Shown here: positions 8,384 through 18,300 of the stretch, one piece after another
Position numbering within the stretch: position 1 is the stretch's first letter
Layout of the letters: each line of letters opens with the position of its first letter
Assembly: GCA_012523635.1 (NCBI GenBank)
Contig: JAAYTX010000205.1
Location: forward strand, 1-52,428
Length of the DNA: 52,428 nucleotides
Direction of reading: 5' to 3'
DNA from: Elusimicrobiota bacterium
GTDB lineage: Bacteria; Elusimicrobiota; Elusimicrobia; Elusimicrobiales; Elusimicrobiaceae
Translations under genes and position numbers: made by a program
Notes under the pieces: generated by a model
Seen by the model: only the letters and a program-made list of their open reading frames with translations
Told to the model about the DNA's origin: nothing
Database searches by the model: none

Positions 8384-9868
8384 ATGAAAGACACTATGAC
8401 GACAGCGGCCCCGCATAAACCGGACACAACGCTGGTCTTGCTGGCCACAGCCTGCGCCTCTTACCTGTCCAGGCTGGACAGCCACGTGGTTAACATCTCG
8501 CTGCCGTCCATAGCGGCACAGTTCGACATTGGCACCACCAAGGCCTCGGCAATTGTAGTGGCAAACCTGCTCACCAGCACCAGCGCGCTGATACTGGCCG
8601 GGAAAATAGGAGACAAGATAGGGCTGGTGCGCCTTTTCAAATGGGGCTACGCCATTTCGATTTTCAGTTCCCTGGCTTGCGCCTTTGCACCAAGCTTTTC
8701 ATTTCTGGTGGCGGCGCGCGCCGTACAGGGGTTAGGCTCGGCGATATTGCAGGCAATGGGCTTTGCCATAGTGGCGGCATATATGCCCAGGGAAAAGACC
8801 GGCAGAGCTTTCGCCACCGTCTCAACCGCCGCCGCGCTTGGCATGCTGACTGGGGCGCCACTGGGCGGCTTCATCACCCAACTGCTGTCCTGGCGCTGGG
8901 CCTTTATGGCGACGCCTCCCGTAGCCGTGGCGGCGATACTGACGCTTAACCGCGCCCTTCCGAACCAGAAAGGGGCCGACAGCGACGGGCATCAGCTTGA
9001 GGTATCAGGGGCGCTGAGCATATTCGCCGCGCTGTCGGCGCTGGTGCTGGGCCTGAACGCGGCAAAATACTACGGCTGGCATTCGCCGGCCACCGCGCTC
9101 TCGTTTACCGCCGCCGCCGTCGCGGCGCTCTTGTTCCTGCATTACGATAAAACAGCCGCCCGGCCGCTTTTCAAGTCCGCCGTCTTCAAAAACAAGGTTT
9201 TCCTGCATGCCAGCGTCGCACAGTTCTTTGCCTACATGCTGCTGACAGGCTCCAACTTTTTCTTTCCGTTCTACCTTGTGCTGTACCGGGGCCTAAGCAC
9301 GGCGCAGGCCGGGCTTTGCATGATGGTTTACTCGGTTGCCTACATAATCTTCGCGCCGCTGGCCGGGCGCATGGCCGACAGGGTTAATCCCCCGCTCCTG
9401 TGCACGGCGGGAATGGCCTCCGGCGCGCTGGCGGCTCTGCTGTTCCCGCTGGTGCTCAAAACCGGCGGGCATGCGGCGGGACTGATATGGCTTGTGTGGC
9501 TGGCCGCTTCTTATTCCTTTACGCTGGCCCCAAACAACGCCTTCGCCATGCGCGGAAATAAAGGCACTGACCAGGGAACCGCGGCCGGGATATACAACAC
9601 CATGGCCAATCTCGGCATGATACTGGGCGTGCTTTTCATGGAAACGGCTTTCGTCTGGAAACTTCCCTCGCACCAGGCCACCGTGCAGTATCTGTCGGCA
9701 TTGCCCAGGGTGGAACTGGCCGGGGCCTTCGGCCGCGCATACGCAGCGGGAGCCGTAGCCTGCCTGTTTTCCATGGCGCTGGCCCTGCTGATGCTGAGGG
9801 ACAGCCTGAAACTAGCACGGAGAAACCTCCAATGCAACCAGCCCAAAACAATAACCCCATTACCCTGA
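8384..9868 (+). CDS. MFS drug exporter (DHA2/EmrB-QacA type)
   Basis: A 494-residue polytopic protein. The sequence YLSRLDSHVVNISLPSIA matches the TM1 motif of the 14-helix DHA2 family (usually LDxTVVNVALP). GKIGDKIGLVRLFKWG is the cytoplasmic loop 2-3 motif A. RAVQGLGSAILQAMGFAIVAA is motif B with its Arg. GMLTGAPLGGFITQLLSWRWAFM is motif C of drug/proton antiporters. It is divergent from the RND operon, so the shared 8289-8383 region may co-regulate both. The last 37 bases overlap the next gene. No good Shine-Dalgarno precedes the ATG at 8384; a second in-frame ATG at 8396 is an alternative start. Confidence 0.88.
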   Translation: MKDTMTTAAPHKPDTTLVLLATACASYLSRLDSHVVNISLPSIAAQFDIGTTKASAIVVANLLTSTSALILAGKIGDKIGLVRLFKWGYAISIFSSLACAFAPSFSFLVAARAVQGLGSAILQAMGFAIVAAYMPREKTGRAFATVSTAAALGMLTGAPLGGFITQLLSWRWAFMATPPVAVAAILTLNRALPNQKGADSDGHQLEVSGALSIFAALSALVLGLNAAKYYGWHSPATALSFTAAAVAALLFLHYDKTAARPLFKSAVFKNKVFLHASVAQFFAYMLLTGSNFFFPFYLVLYRGLSTAQAGLCMMVYSVAYIIFAPLAGRMADRVNPPLLCTAGMASGALAALLFPLVLKTGGHAAGLIWLVWLAASYSFTLAPNNAFAMRGNKGTDQGTAAGIYNTMANLGMILGVLFMETAFVWKLPSHQATVQYLSALPRVELAGAFGRAYAAGAVACLFSMALALLMLRDSLKLARRNLQCNQPKTITPLP

Positions 9869-11301
9869 CCCTGCCCTGCGACGGCCGGTATCTGGGGGCC
9901 CTGGCCCTGTTCGTGGAACAGGCCGTGCTGGCCCGCGGGTTTTCCGACCAGGATGCAAAAAGCGCAGGGCTGGTAGTGGAGGAAACAGCCGCCAACGCCG
10001 TTCAGCACGCCTACGCGCCGGACGAGGCGGGGACGTTCACGGTAGTGCTGTCCTTCAGTTCTGCCGCGCTGACCATATCGGTAAAAGACATGGGACTGCC
10101 CATTACGGAAGCCGAACTGCTGGGACACGGCAGGCAGTCGCAGGAACACCTCGGCATGCTGTTGGTTGAAAACTCCATGGACGAGGTGCACCTGCTCAAC
10201 AACGGCAAGGACGGCAAGGAAGTGCGTATGGTCAAGTATGTGACCGGCGGGCACATCGAACAGATTCCAGAACAGGCCCAGGCCGACATACAGCCGCAGA
10301 CCGTGCAAAACCTTGAAATACGCCAGCTCCGGGAAGGCGAGGAGATAAAACTTTCACGCCTGCTGTACAATTCCTACGGCTATTCCTACCACAACACCAA
10401 CCTCTATTTTCCGGAACGCATAGCCGCCATGCACAGGCGCGGCGAACTGCTCCCTTTTGTGGCCGCCGCGACAGACGGCCAACTGCTGGGCCACACCGCG
10501 CTCATGGACCTGCGCCGGGATTCCACCAGCGCGGAAATGGGCGCGGCCGCAGTGGATTGCCGCTGCCGGGGGCAGGGAATCAGCGAAAAGATACTGGATA
10601 AAATCTACGCTACCGCTCCCTCGCTTGGCCTCACCGGCCTGTACGTGGAGGCCGTGACCTCGCACACCTCATCTCAAAAAGCGGCGCAGAAAGGCGGCCT
10701 CCGCGAATGCGCGCTTTTCATGGGGCTGGCGCTTTCTTCGGATTTCCGCCGGATAAAAACCAGCGTAAAGGAAAGGGAAACGCTGCTTCTGCTTTTCAAA
10801 TATCTGCGGCTACCGTCCGCGGTACGTCTGTTCGCTCCCGAAAAGCATAAGGCCATGTTGGCCAAACTTTTCCAGAACATAGGAGTGACTGCCGCTTTTG
10901 AAACGCCGGGCATTGACGCGCCGGCAAAGAAATACGAAGCTACCATTCTGGATGCGGAGTATCTCGAACAGGACCGTTGCGCCGCAATAACCGTCCGCCG
11001 CCCGGCCCCGGACTGCCACGAACAGGTAAAACAGCTGTTGCGGAGGCTGTGCCTTAGAAAAGCGGAAAGCATACTGCTTTACCTTGACCTTGAAGACCCG
11101 CGCACACCGGCCCTGTCCGAAGCGCTGGAACTGGAGGGCGCGTTTTTCGCCGGCATACTTCCGGGGCGCACATTCAGGAACACGCTGGTACTGCAATACC
11201 TGAACAACCTCGTGCTGGACTATTCGGCGGTGAACCTGCACTCGCCGCTGGCGTCGGAGCTCATGGCCTATATCAGGGAACTGGACCCCAACCAGCGCTG
11301 A
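9832..11301 (+). CDS. RsbW-like ATPase / GNAT acetyltransferase fusion protein
   Basis: A 489-residue protein starting inside the end of the MFS gene, with GGAGA about 9 bases before the ATG. Residues 10-140 are a GHKL ATPase of the anti-sigma (RsbW/SpoIIAB) type. They include the N box E50-E51-x3-N55, D86-x-G88 (DMGLP) and a G2-like stretch near GHLGMLL-type residues 106-111. Residues 160-310 look like a GNAT fold with the acetyl-CoA loop CRGQGISEKI at 244-253. Residues 310-489 are a further alpha/beta domain I cannot name. Such ATPases act as serine kinases on anti-sigma antagonists, and GNAT domains acetylate amines. Which activity is live here is unknown. Overlap with the exporter suggests co-translation and a related stress or resistance role. 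Confidence 0.7.
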   Translation: MQPAQNNNPITLTLPCDGRYLGALALFVEQAVLARGFSDQDAKSAGLVVEETAANAVQHAYAPDEAGTFTVVLSFSSAALTISVKDMGLPITEAELLGHGRQSQEHLGMLLVENSMDEVHLLNNGKDGKEVRMVKYVTGGHIEQIPEQAQADIQPQTVQNLEIRQLREGEEIKLSRLLYNSYGYSYHNTNLYFPERIAAMHRRGELLPFVAAATDGQLLGHTALMDLRRDSTSAEMGAAAVDCRCRGQGISEKILDKIYATAPSLGLTGLYVEAVTSHTSSQKAAQKGGLRECALFMGLALSSDFRRIKTSVKERETLLLLFKYLRLPSAVRLFAPEKHKAMLAKLFQNIGVTAAFETPGIDAPAKKYEATILDAEYLEQDRCAAITVRRPAPDCHEQVKQLLRRLCLRKAESILLYLDLEDPRTPALSEALELEGAFFAGILPGRTFRNTLVLQYLNNLVLDYSAVNLHSPLASELMAYIRELDPNQR

Positions 11302-11355
11302 ACCTCTTTATCTGCAGAAAGCCTGACGGAGGTCAATCTCCGCCGCGGGGCATTT

Positions 11356-11364
11356 TGCTATCCT
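11356..11364 (+). promoter_or_regulatory. Extended -10 giving a probably leaderless MATE transcript
   Basis: TGCTATCCT (TGn-TATCCT) ends 6 bases before the ATG of the MATE gene, so transcription would begin at or next to the A of the start codon. No Shine-Dalgarno exists before that ATG. A small hairpin (CGGAG...CTCCG, 11328-11343) lies just upstream. Confidence 0.4.
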
Positions 11365-11370
11365 AATCTG

Positions 11371-12732
11371 ATGAATAAACCGGCCCCCGGCTCGCCGCGC
11401 GAACTGCTGAACCTGGCCTACCCGCTGATTCTGTCAACGGCGTCGGCTACAATAATGCAGTTTGTGAACCGTGTTTTCCTCTCGCGCTACAGCTCCGACG
11501 CGCTGGCGGCCTGCGTTCCGGCCGGCATACTGGCGTTTTCCTTCGGCTGTTTTTTCATGGGCACGGCTTCTTACACCAACGCATTCGTGGCCCAATACCA
11601 CGGGCGGAAACTCCCATCAAAGGTCACGCTGTCGCTGTGGCAGGGGGTATGGCTTTCATTGCTGGCATGGATACTGCTCCTGTTCCTCACTCCGGCAGGG
11701 CTGTGGATTATAAACGCCTCCGGCCACGCGCCTTCGGTAAAAATACTGGAGGAACGCTACTTTCTCATCCTGAACTGCGGCGGCGGCCTTTCGATACTGA
11801 ACGCGGCGCTGGCCGCGTTCTTCGTCGGTAGGTCCAAAACAAAAGTGACCATGCTGGTAAACATTGCCAGCAACCTGCTGAACGTGCTGCTGACCTGGCT
11901 GCTGGTGTTCGGGGTAGGCCCGCTGCCGGAACTGGGCATAGAGGGCGCGGCGTACTCCTTCCTCGCCGGACAGACTGCGATGGCCCTCGCCTACATAACG
12001 CTGATTCTGACCCCGAAAAACCGTAAAAAATACCGCACGCTCCAACTGGCCCGGCTTGACAGGCCGCTTTTCCTTAGGCTGCTGAAGTACGGAATGCCAA
12101 ACGGCATAGGTTTCATGCTGGACGTAGCGTCCTTCACCGTCTTCATCTTTCTGGTCGGGAATATGGACAAGATATCGCTGGCGGCCAACAACGTGATAGC
12201 GTCGATAAACTCGCTGGCTTTCATGCCTGTCATAGGGCTGGGCATGGCCACGCTCACGCTTACAGGCCAGTACATAGGGGCCAGGAAGCGCGAAGTGGCC
12301 GAAACAGTGGCATACACCGGCATGAAAATCGCCGTTTCATACGCGCTAACCCTGAGCCTGATATTCGTGCTTTTTCCGCACGCGCTGGTGGATATGTTCG
12401 GCCAGCCCAATTCGCCGGATTACGCGGCGATACTTGAAGCCAGCCGTTCGCTGATGAAGATGCTGGCCGTCTTCATACTGTTTGACGCGGTGGGAATCAT
12501 TTTCGGGGACGCGCTGCGCGGCGCGGGCGACACCCGTTTCCAGATGACGGTGGCGCTGGTGTGCGCCTGGCTGATTTTCGTGCCGGGGATTTACTATCTA
12601 ACCCATGCGGGGCATGCGTCGCTGCAGGTTATCTGGTGGTGGGCCGCTTTTTATGTGTCCGCGCTGGCGGCTGTGCTGTGGATGAGAATCCGCTCCGGCA
12701 AGTGGCTGGAGACAGACATTCTGAAGCGTTGA
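11371..12732 (+). CDS. MATE family multidrug/sodium or proton antiporter
   Basis: A 453-residue protein with about 12 hydrophobic segments. The opening REL-LNLAYPLILSTASATIMQFVNRVFLS and the later GMATLTLTGQYIGARKREVAE are typical of MATE half-repeats, as is DALRGAGDTRFQM near residue 380. Length matches NorM/DinF-type members. It is the third export system within 10 kb but has its own promoter. It ends 13 bases from the convergent hemerythrin gene with no terminator between them. Confidence 0.9.
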   Translation: MNKPAPGSPRELLNLAYPLILSTASATIMQFVNRVFLSRYSSDALAACVPAGILAFSFGCFFMGTASYTNAFVAQYHGRKLPSKVTLSLWQGVWLSLLAWILLLFLTPAGLWIINASGHAPSVKILEERYFLILNCGGGLSILNAALAAFFVGRSKTKVTMLVNIASNLLNVLLTWLLVFGVGPLPELGIEGAAYSFLAGQTAMALAYITLILTPKNRKKYRTLQLARLDRPLFLRLLKYGMPNGIGFMLDVASFTVFIFLVGNMDKISLAANNVIASINSLAFMPVIGLGMATLTLTGQYIGARKREVAETVAYTGMKIAVSYALTLSLIFVLFPHALVDMFGQPNSPDYAAILEASRSLMKMLAVFILFDAVGIIFGDALRGAGDTRFQMTVALVCAWLIFVPGIYYLTHAGHASLQVIWWWAAFYVSALAAVLWMRIRSGKWLETDILKR

Positions 12733-12745
12733 CCCCGCGCCCCGG

Positions 12746-13399
12746 CTACATCTTCCTTCCGCAGCCGGTGCAGAACTTTACGTCAGGGGCAAGTGTGGCC
12801 CCGCAGTCCGGGCAACGGACATTCGCGGCAAGCTGGGCGCCGCAAACTCCGCAGAACTTCCCTTCCGCCTTGGCGCCGCACTTGGGGCAAAGTTTCTCGT
12901 CCAGGTTGGTGCCGCAGAAATTGCAGAATTTGCCCGCCGACGCAGGCTTGCCGCATTTGGGGCAGCGGCGCGGCTCGCTTCCTCCCGCATTCGGACTTGA
13001 CTGGGTCTGGAAGTACGTCACCCATTCCTTGTCGGTTCTTGCGACATGGTTCATAAGCCAGCCCACGACTTCCTTGTGCAGGGCAAGTTTCAGGTGTTCG
13101 GTTATCTGACCGGTCTCGTACTCGCGGTAAAGTTCCTGGAAGCGCTTCAGGAAATAGACGTGCTGGCTGTGGTGCTTGGGAAGGTCAGGGTAAGATTTTG
13201 AGGCCAGAAGCGCCTCTTCCGTGGAAAAATGATAGGAAACGTAGTCCTTGAGGAACTTGAACAGCTGGTCTATTTCCTCGTCGCCGCGCTCATCTGAAAT
13301 TGCGCGCACATACTTATGCACGCGGGCGAATAATTCCCGATGCTGTTTGTCTATTTCCTCATATCCGGTTTCGAGATATTCATTCCAATCGTGCGGCAT
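12746..13399 (-). CDS. Bacteriohemerythrin fused to three zinc ribbons
   Basis: Residues 1-130 are a hemerythrin four-helix bundle with the full di-iron ligand set visible: H20, H57, E61, H76 (or H77), H80, H118 and D123. Such domains bind or sense oxygen. Residues 146-213 hold three consecutive CxxC...CxxC zinc ribbons (C146/C149/C159/C162, C171/C174/C183/C186, C196/C199/C210/C213). Zinc ribbons normally mediate protein or nucleic-acid contacts, so the protein may couple oxygen or redox state to a partner. The usual bacteriohemerythrin is about 135 residues without ribbons. Shine-Dalgarno AGGA precedes the ATG. An oxygen-scavenging or sensing role would suit an anaerobe. Confidence 0.88.
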   Translation of the reverse strand: MPHDWNEYLETGYEEIDKQHRELFARVHKYVRAISDERGDEEIDQLFKFLKDYVSYHFSTEEALLASKSYPDLPKHHSQHVYFLKRFQELYREYETGQITEHLKLALHKEVVGWLMNHVARTDKEWVTYFQTQSSPNAGGSEPRRCPKCGKPASAGKFCNFCGTNLDEKLCPKCGAKAEGKFCGVCGAQLAANVRCPDCGATLAPDVKFCTGCGRKM

Positions 13400-13508
13400 A
13401 ACCCGTCCTCTCAGCTAGGCATATTCAAATATCAAGCCCCCGGCCAACAACTCCCCCCGGCTTAATTTACTATTATATACTCATTCTTTGGAATTTTCCA
13501 GATAAAGT

Positions 13509-13533
13509 TTCCGGAAGCTGGATTCTTCCGGAA
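13509..13533. repeat. Twin TTCCGGAA palindromes upstream of the MscS gene
   Basis: The 8-base palindrome TTCCGGAA occurs at 13509-13516 and again at 13526-13533, 17 bases apart start to start. The pair can form a hairpin with a 9-base loop, or act as a double operator with spacing of about 1.6 helical turns. It lies 33 bases before the MscS start codon. Function is unknown. Confidence 0.4.
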
Positions 13534-13565
13534 CTGGAACCGGGGCTACGAATTGCGGAGAAATT

Positions 13566-14621
13566 ATGAAATACAGCTCGCTGCTTAATTATACAGTGTA
13601 TAACAACACCATCCAGGACTGGCTGCTGTTCCTGGCCATTTTCCTGTTCGCCACCCTGCTGCTGATGGTATTCAAGAAGTCTGTGCTGGCTAAACTGAAA
13701 GTGCTTGCCAGCAAAACGGAAACCGACCTGGACGATTTCCTGATAGAACTGTTCGAAAAGCGCGTTTATCTCTACTTCTATTTCCTGGCCCTTATTTTCA
13801 GCAGCAAGTACCTGCATCTTAGCGAAAGCACCTCTCATGTCATCAACGTGGCGGCCAGAGTAGCGCTGTCCCTGCTTATCATCAGCGTGATATCCGATTC
13901 CGTCGCCCACATGGTGAAGGAATATCTTTTCAAGAACAAGACCAACAACGTGCAGCAGAAGCAGTTCAACGGAATTGTCGTGATAGCGCAGGCAATTATC
14001 TGGGCTTTCGGCGCCATACTGGTGCTGGACAACCTGGGGGTAAAAATAGGCGCGCTGATGACCGGCATGGGCATAGGCGGCGTGGCCGTGGCTCTTGCCG
14101 CGCAGACCGTCCTCAAGGACGTATTCAGCTATTTCGCGATTTTATTCGACAAGCCTTATGAGGTCGGCGACTTCGTGGTCGCCAACGACTATATGGGGAC
14201 CATCGAATATATCGGCCTTAAGACCACCAGGATACGCAGCCTTTCCGGTGAAGAGATAATCTGCCCCAACAGCGACCTGGTGGAAAGCCGCCTGCGCAAC
14301 TACAAGAGCATGAGGCGCCGCCGCGTCGTCTTCAATGTCGGGATTACAAAGGACACCCCGCAGGAAAAGGCCGCACAGATGACAGGACTGCTGGAAAGCA
14401 CAGTCAAAGGCGTGCCGGGCGTCACGCTGGACAGATCGCACTTCGCCTCTTACGGGGATTTCAGCCTGATTTACGAGACGGTCTACTATGTGGAATCGCC
14501 GGACTACAATATATATATGGATAAGCAGCAGGAAATAAACCTCAAAATAATGGACGCGCTGGCGGCGCGCGGAATCAAACTGGCTTACCCCACCCAGACG
14601 CTGCTGGTGGATAAGAACTAA
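13566..14621 (+). CDS. MscS-family mechanosensitive channel
   Basis: A 351-residue protein with about four membrane segments. The pore-lining helix is seen in IGALMTGMGIGGVAVALAAQTVLKDVFS, rich in Gly and Ala as in MscS TM3. It is followed by the beta domain (KPYEVGDFVVANDYMGTIEYIGLKTTRIR) and ICPNSDL, the usual MscS signature. The C-terminal alpha/beta vestibule domain completes it. The role is release of solutes on hypo-osmotic shock. GCGGAG stands 6 bases before the ATG. It overlaps the convergent pseudouridine synthase gene by 4 bases. Confidence 0.92.
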   Translation: MKYSSLLNYTVYNNTIQDWLLFLAIFLFATLLLMVFKKSVLAKLKVLASKTETDLDDFLIELFEKRVYLYFYFLALIFSSKYLHLSESTSHVINVAARVALSLLIISVISDSVAHMVKEYLFKNKTNNVQQKQFNGIVVIAQAIIWAFGAILVLDNLGVKIGALMTGMGIGGVAVALAAQTVLKDVFSYFAILFDKPYEVGDFVVANDYMGTIEYIGLKTTRIRSLSGEEIICPNSDLVESRLRNYKSMRRRRVVFNVGITKDTPQEKAAQMTGLLESTVKGVPGVTLDRSHFASYGDFSLIYETVYYVESPDYNIYMDKQQEINLKIMDALAARGIKLAYPTQTLLVDKN

Positions 14622-15283
14622 AAACTCTCCAGATAAGAACCCAGCCCCAGTTCGCGCGCCCCGGCCAGGAAGCTTTCCGGCAGGGGCGCGGTTATTTCCA
14701 GCGGAGTGCCGCCGTGGTTGAAGCGGATGCGCCAGGAGTGGAGCAAAAGGCGCGGGAAACAGGACTGTCCGGCCCTGTCCCCGTAACGCAAATCCCCGGC
14801 TATAGGAGCCCCCTCGCTGAAAAAATGCGCCCGTATCTGGTGGCGCCGCCCTGTTATCAGGCGCACACGGACAAGCGAGAAATCCCCCTCTGCGCCAAGA
14901 AGCTGATATTCCGTACGGCAGGGTTTGCCTTTTTCAAGGTCCACGCCGGTGCGTCCGGAACCGAACTGGCGCAAAGGCGCGTCAATCAGGCCGGATTCGG
15001 CGCGGGGATGTCCGCACAGAATTGCCGCGTAGAATTTGTCGGCCGTCCTTTCCATGAAAATTCTGTTGAGCGTGCGGTGAGAATCCGCGGTTTTGGCGAA
15101 TATAAGCGCGCCGCTGACCGCTTTGTCGAGCCGATGAACGACAAACAGTTTCCGTCCGCGTTCGGACTCAAGCAGCTCAAGCGCCGAAATGCCGCCCCGC
15201 ACTGACGGAATGGTAGGCACGCCCTCCGGCTTCGAGACCGCCAGAAGGGCGTCATCCTCGTAAATAACAGTTATTGCATGCAT
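14618..15283 (-). CDS. RluA-family pseudouridine synthase
   Basis: A 221-residue protein without an S4 domain. HRLDKAVSGALIFAKT carries the catalytic Asp (D53) of the RluA family, and the C-terminal GRRHQIRAHF sequence is the second family signature. The open frame continues upstream to 15595, but that part lies inside the histidine kinase gene and has no family similarity. The ATG at 15283 begins just before the first conserved strand (ITVIYEDDALLAVSKPEG). No clear Shine-Dalgarno is seen. A possible -10 (TACAAT) overlaps the divergent promoter region. It isomerises uridine in rRNA or tRNA; the target is not predictable. Confidence 0.87.
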   Translation of the reverse strand: MHAITVIYEDDALLAVSKPEGVPTIPSVRGGISALELLESERGRKLFVVHRLDKAVSGALIFAKTADSHRTLNRIFMERTADKFYAAILCGHPRAESGLIDAPLRQFGSGRTGVDLEKGKPCRTEYQLLGAEGDFSLVRVRLITGRRHQIRAHFFSEGAPIAGDLRYGDRAGQSCFPRLLLHSWRIRFNHGGTPLEITAPLPESFLAGARELGLGSYLESF

Positions 15284-15371
15284 AAGACGCGGCCAGATAT
15301 TGTAGAATTTCCAACGGGGAAGCACCAAGCCGCCGCCAGGCGCCAATAGACAGCATTTTGGGGGATGCCGT

Positions 15372-18300
15372 TTGACCATATTTGACAACAGTGCAGATAC
15401 TGACCAGGGCTTAAGCCGCGCGATTAAAAAGCGGATAGCGTTGTCCGCATCCGGCATTGCGGCTTTTGCGTCCGCGCTGATGTTGTTGAACTGGGCCGGG
15501 ACAGCCCTTCTGATTTCCATTTCAGCCTCGGCCCTCGTCGGCGCTATGTTTATTCTGGCCCTAGGCAGGCTTTGGCCCTCCCCCGCTCCCCACAAACATC
15601 ACCCGGCCCTGGATTCAGGCCGCTACCCGGCACTATGCCAGGACTCGGAGATGCGGCACGCGCTCATTTTCTCGGAATATGCGGATGCTATGTTTGTGAT
15701 GGACACCACCTCACGACAGATTATAGACTGCAACAAAAAAGCCGAAGCCCTCACAGGATACTCGCGGGACGAACTCCTGAAAATGAGCGCCCCACAACTG
15801 CATCCGCAAGACATTGTCGCAGAGGTGATGGCGGAGTTTCAAAAGCACATCGTGGGTCAAACCACAAAATCTGAAACTTTCATACAGACAAAAGACGGCC
15901 GGCGCGTCCCTGTCCTGATAAAAAGCTCCCTGTTCAGGCGCCACCCGTCAAACTGGATCATAGGGGTTTTTACGGATCTCTCCGCGCAAAAAGCAAAAGA
16001 GCGCGAACTCCATATAACCGAAGAAAAATACCGCCGCCTCTACGAGTCATCGCAGGATGCAATAGCCACCCTTTCTCCGCCGTCATGGCGCTTCACGGAT
16101 GCAAACCCGGCGGCGATAAAACTTTTCGGCGCGGCGGGAGCCCCGCAGTTCATCAACCAGAACCCCTGGAATCTCTCCCCTGAAATTCAGCCGGACGGAA
16201 CCCCCTCGGACCAAAAAGCTAAAGCCATGCTCGAAACAGCGCTCACTACGGGCTTCGCCTCTTTCGAATGGGAGCACGTCAGGCCCGATGGCAGCAGGTG
16301 GCAAGCGCTGGTTTCCCTGGCAAGGCTTGAACTTGCGGACAGGGTAGAAGTCCTGTCCACCATGCGGGATATCACAGCGCTCAAGCAGGAAGAAGCACGA
16401 AAAAACTCTTATACCTCAAGAATAGAGCGACAGAAGGAAGCTCTCTCGGCCGTTTCCGACATCACCGCCTCGGCCACACTCAAAGACAGGGAAAGCACCA
16501 TAAAGCACATCACGGAACTGGCCTCCAAAGCACTTTCGGTGCAGCGTGCCAGCCTCTGGCTGAGCGACATGCAGGCGGGGAAACTAGTCTGCTGCGACCT
16601 CTACGAAGCATCTCCCAACAGGCATTCTTCCGGCGAAACGATTGAAATGAAACACTATCCCCGGTATTTCGAAAGCATGAATGCTTCCGCATACATAAAT
16701 GCCGATGACGCGAATACTGATCCCAGGACATCGGAATTTTCCAAAGATTATCTTGTTCCCAATGGGATAACCTCAATGCTGGACATACGTGTCAAGATTG
16801 GAGGCGCGCAGTTGGGAGTGGCATGTTTTGAGCATGTTGGGCCGTCGCACGCGTGGCAGCCAGATGAAGTGCAGTTCGCGTCCGCAGTGGCCGCGCAATT
16901 CGCGCACACACTAGCCAGGATAGAGCGGGCGCAGGCGGAAGAGGCGCTGTTCCATGAAAAGGAAAGGCTGCTGACGACATTGCGCAGCATAGGAGACGGC
17001 GTTATCGTCACCGATGCGCAATGCCGAATAGTGATGATGAACCGGGAAGCGGAGCACCTGACAGCGTGGCCGGAAAATGCGGCCAAAATGCGCCCGCTGG
17101 CCGAAGTGTTCAACATAATAGACGAAAAAACGCTCGTCAACTGCGAAAACCCCGCTGAGAAAGCAATACGCACAGGCGGGGTCATCAGCCTTTCCAACCA
17201 CACCATCCTTATTGCCCGCGACGGAGCCCGCCGCGCCATAGCCGACAGCGGCGCCCCGATAAGAAATGAACGAGGGGAAATTATCGGCGTGGTGCTGGTG
17301 TTCCGGGATGTGACCGAAGCCTATGCCATGCGAGACCGCCTTCTGCGAAACGTCAGGGCGGTGGAATCATCCATAAGCGGCATTTTTCTCTTCGACATGA
17401 AGGGTGCCATAACCTACGCCAACAAGGCCTTTGCCGAGATGTGCGGATACTCCGGAGCGGCCGAAGTGACCGGCAAGCATGTACTGCAGTTTCTGGCCGC
17501 CGAAACCGCCCTCGAGACGGTTCTCGGCGAACATCCGGCCGACGCCTGGATAGGCGAAGTGCTGGGCTATGCCAAGAACAGCAAGCCTTTCCACGCACAC
17601 GTCTCCATAAGCGTTGTGAAAGACGAGGACGCCAGACCGGCATATATGATGGGTTCGGCGGTGGACATAACGCGCCAGAAAAGCAATGCGGACAAACTTT
17701 TCTCGCAGAACATGCAGCTTCTGGAGCTGAACCACGCCTCCAACGCCATAGTGAAGATGACAAGACGCCAGGACGTCTACGACAACGTCTGCGCCTATGC
17801 TGCGGCCATAGGAGGCGTGGATTTCGTGTGGATGGACATGCTGCACGAGGACGGCAGGACATTCTCCTCGGCCTGCAACGCAGGCAAGCTCCCGAACCAG
17901 ACCCCGGAGGCCTGCGCCCGCTTCCACGAGGATAATCTTCCCTCCCCCCCCACCGCCGCGGCCTTGAACACAAAAAATCACGTGCTGCTGCCGGAAGTGG
18001 GACAGGAGCCGCAATTCCCGGAATGGGAAAAACGGGCCAGGAACATGGGCGTACAGTCCGCCCTCGTGGTTACAATCACTTTCAAAAACGGGCAGGTGGC
18101 CGGCGTTCTGACGCTGCTTAGCTGCAGCCCTCGCCATTTCACCCTTCAGCAGACGGAGATATTTGAAATCTACTGCAACCAGATAGCCACCGCGCTGGAA
18201 AACGTGACCCTGCTGGAATCGCTTGAGCGCAGGATAGACGAACGCACCAAGGAACTTCGCCTGCGCCAAGCCGAAGCAGAACAAGCACGAAAGACCGCCG

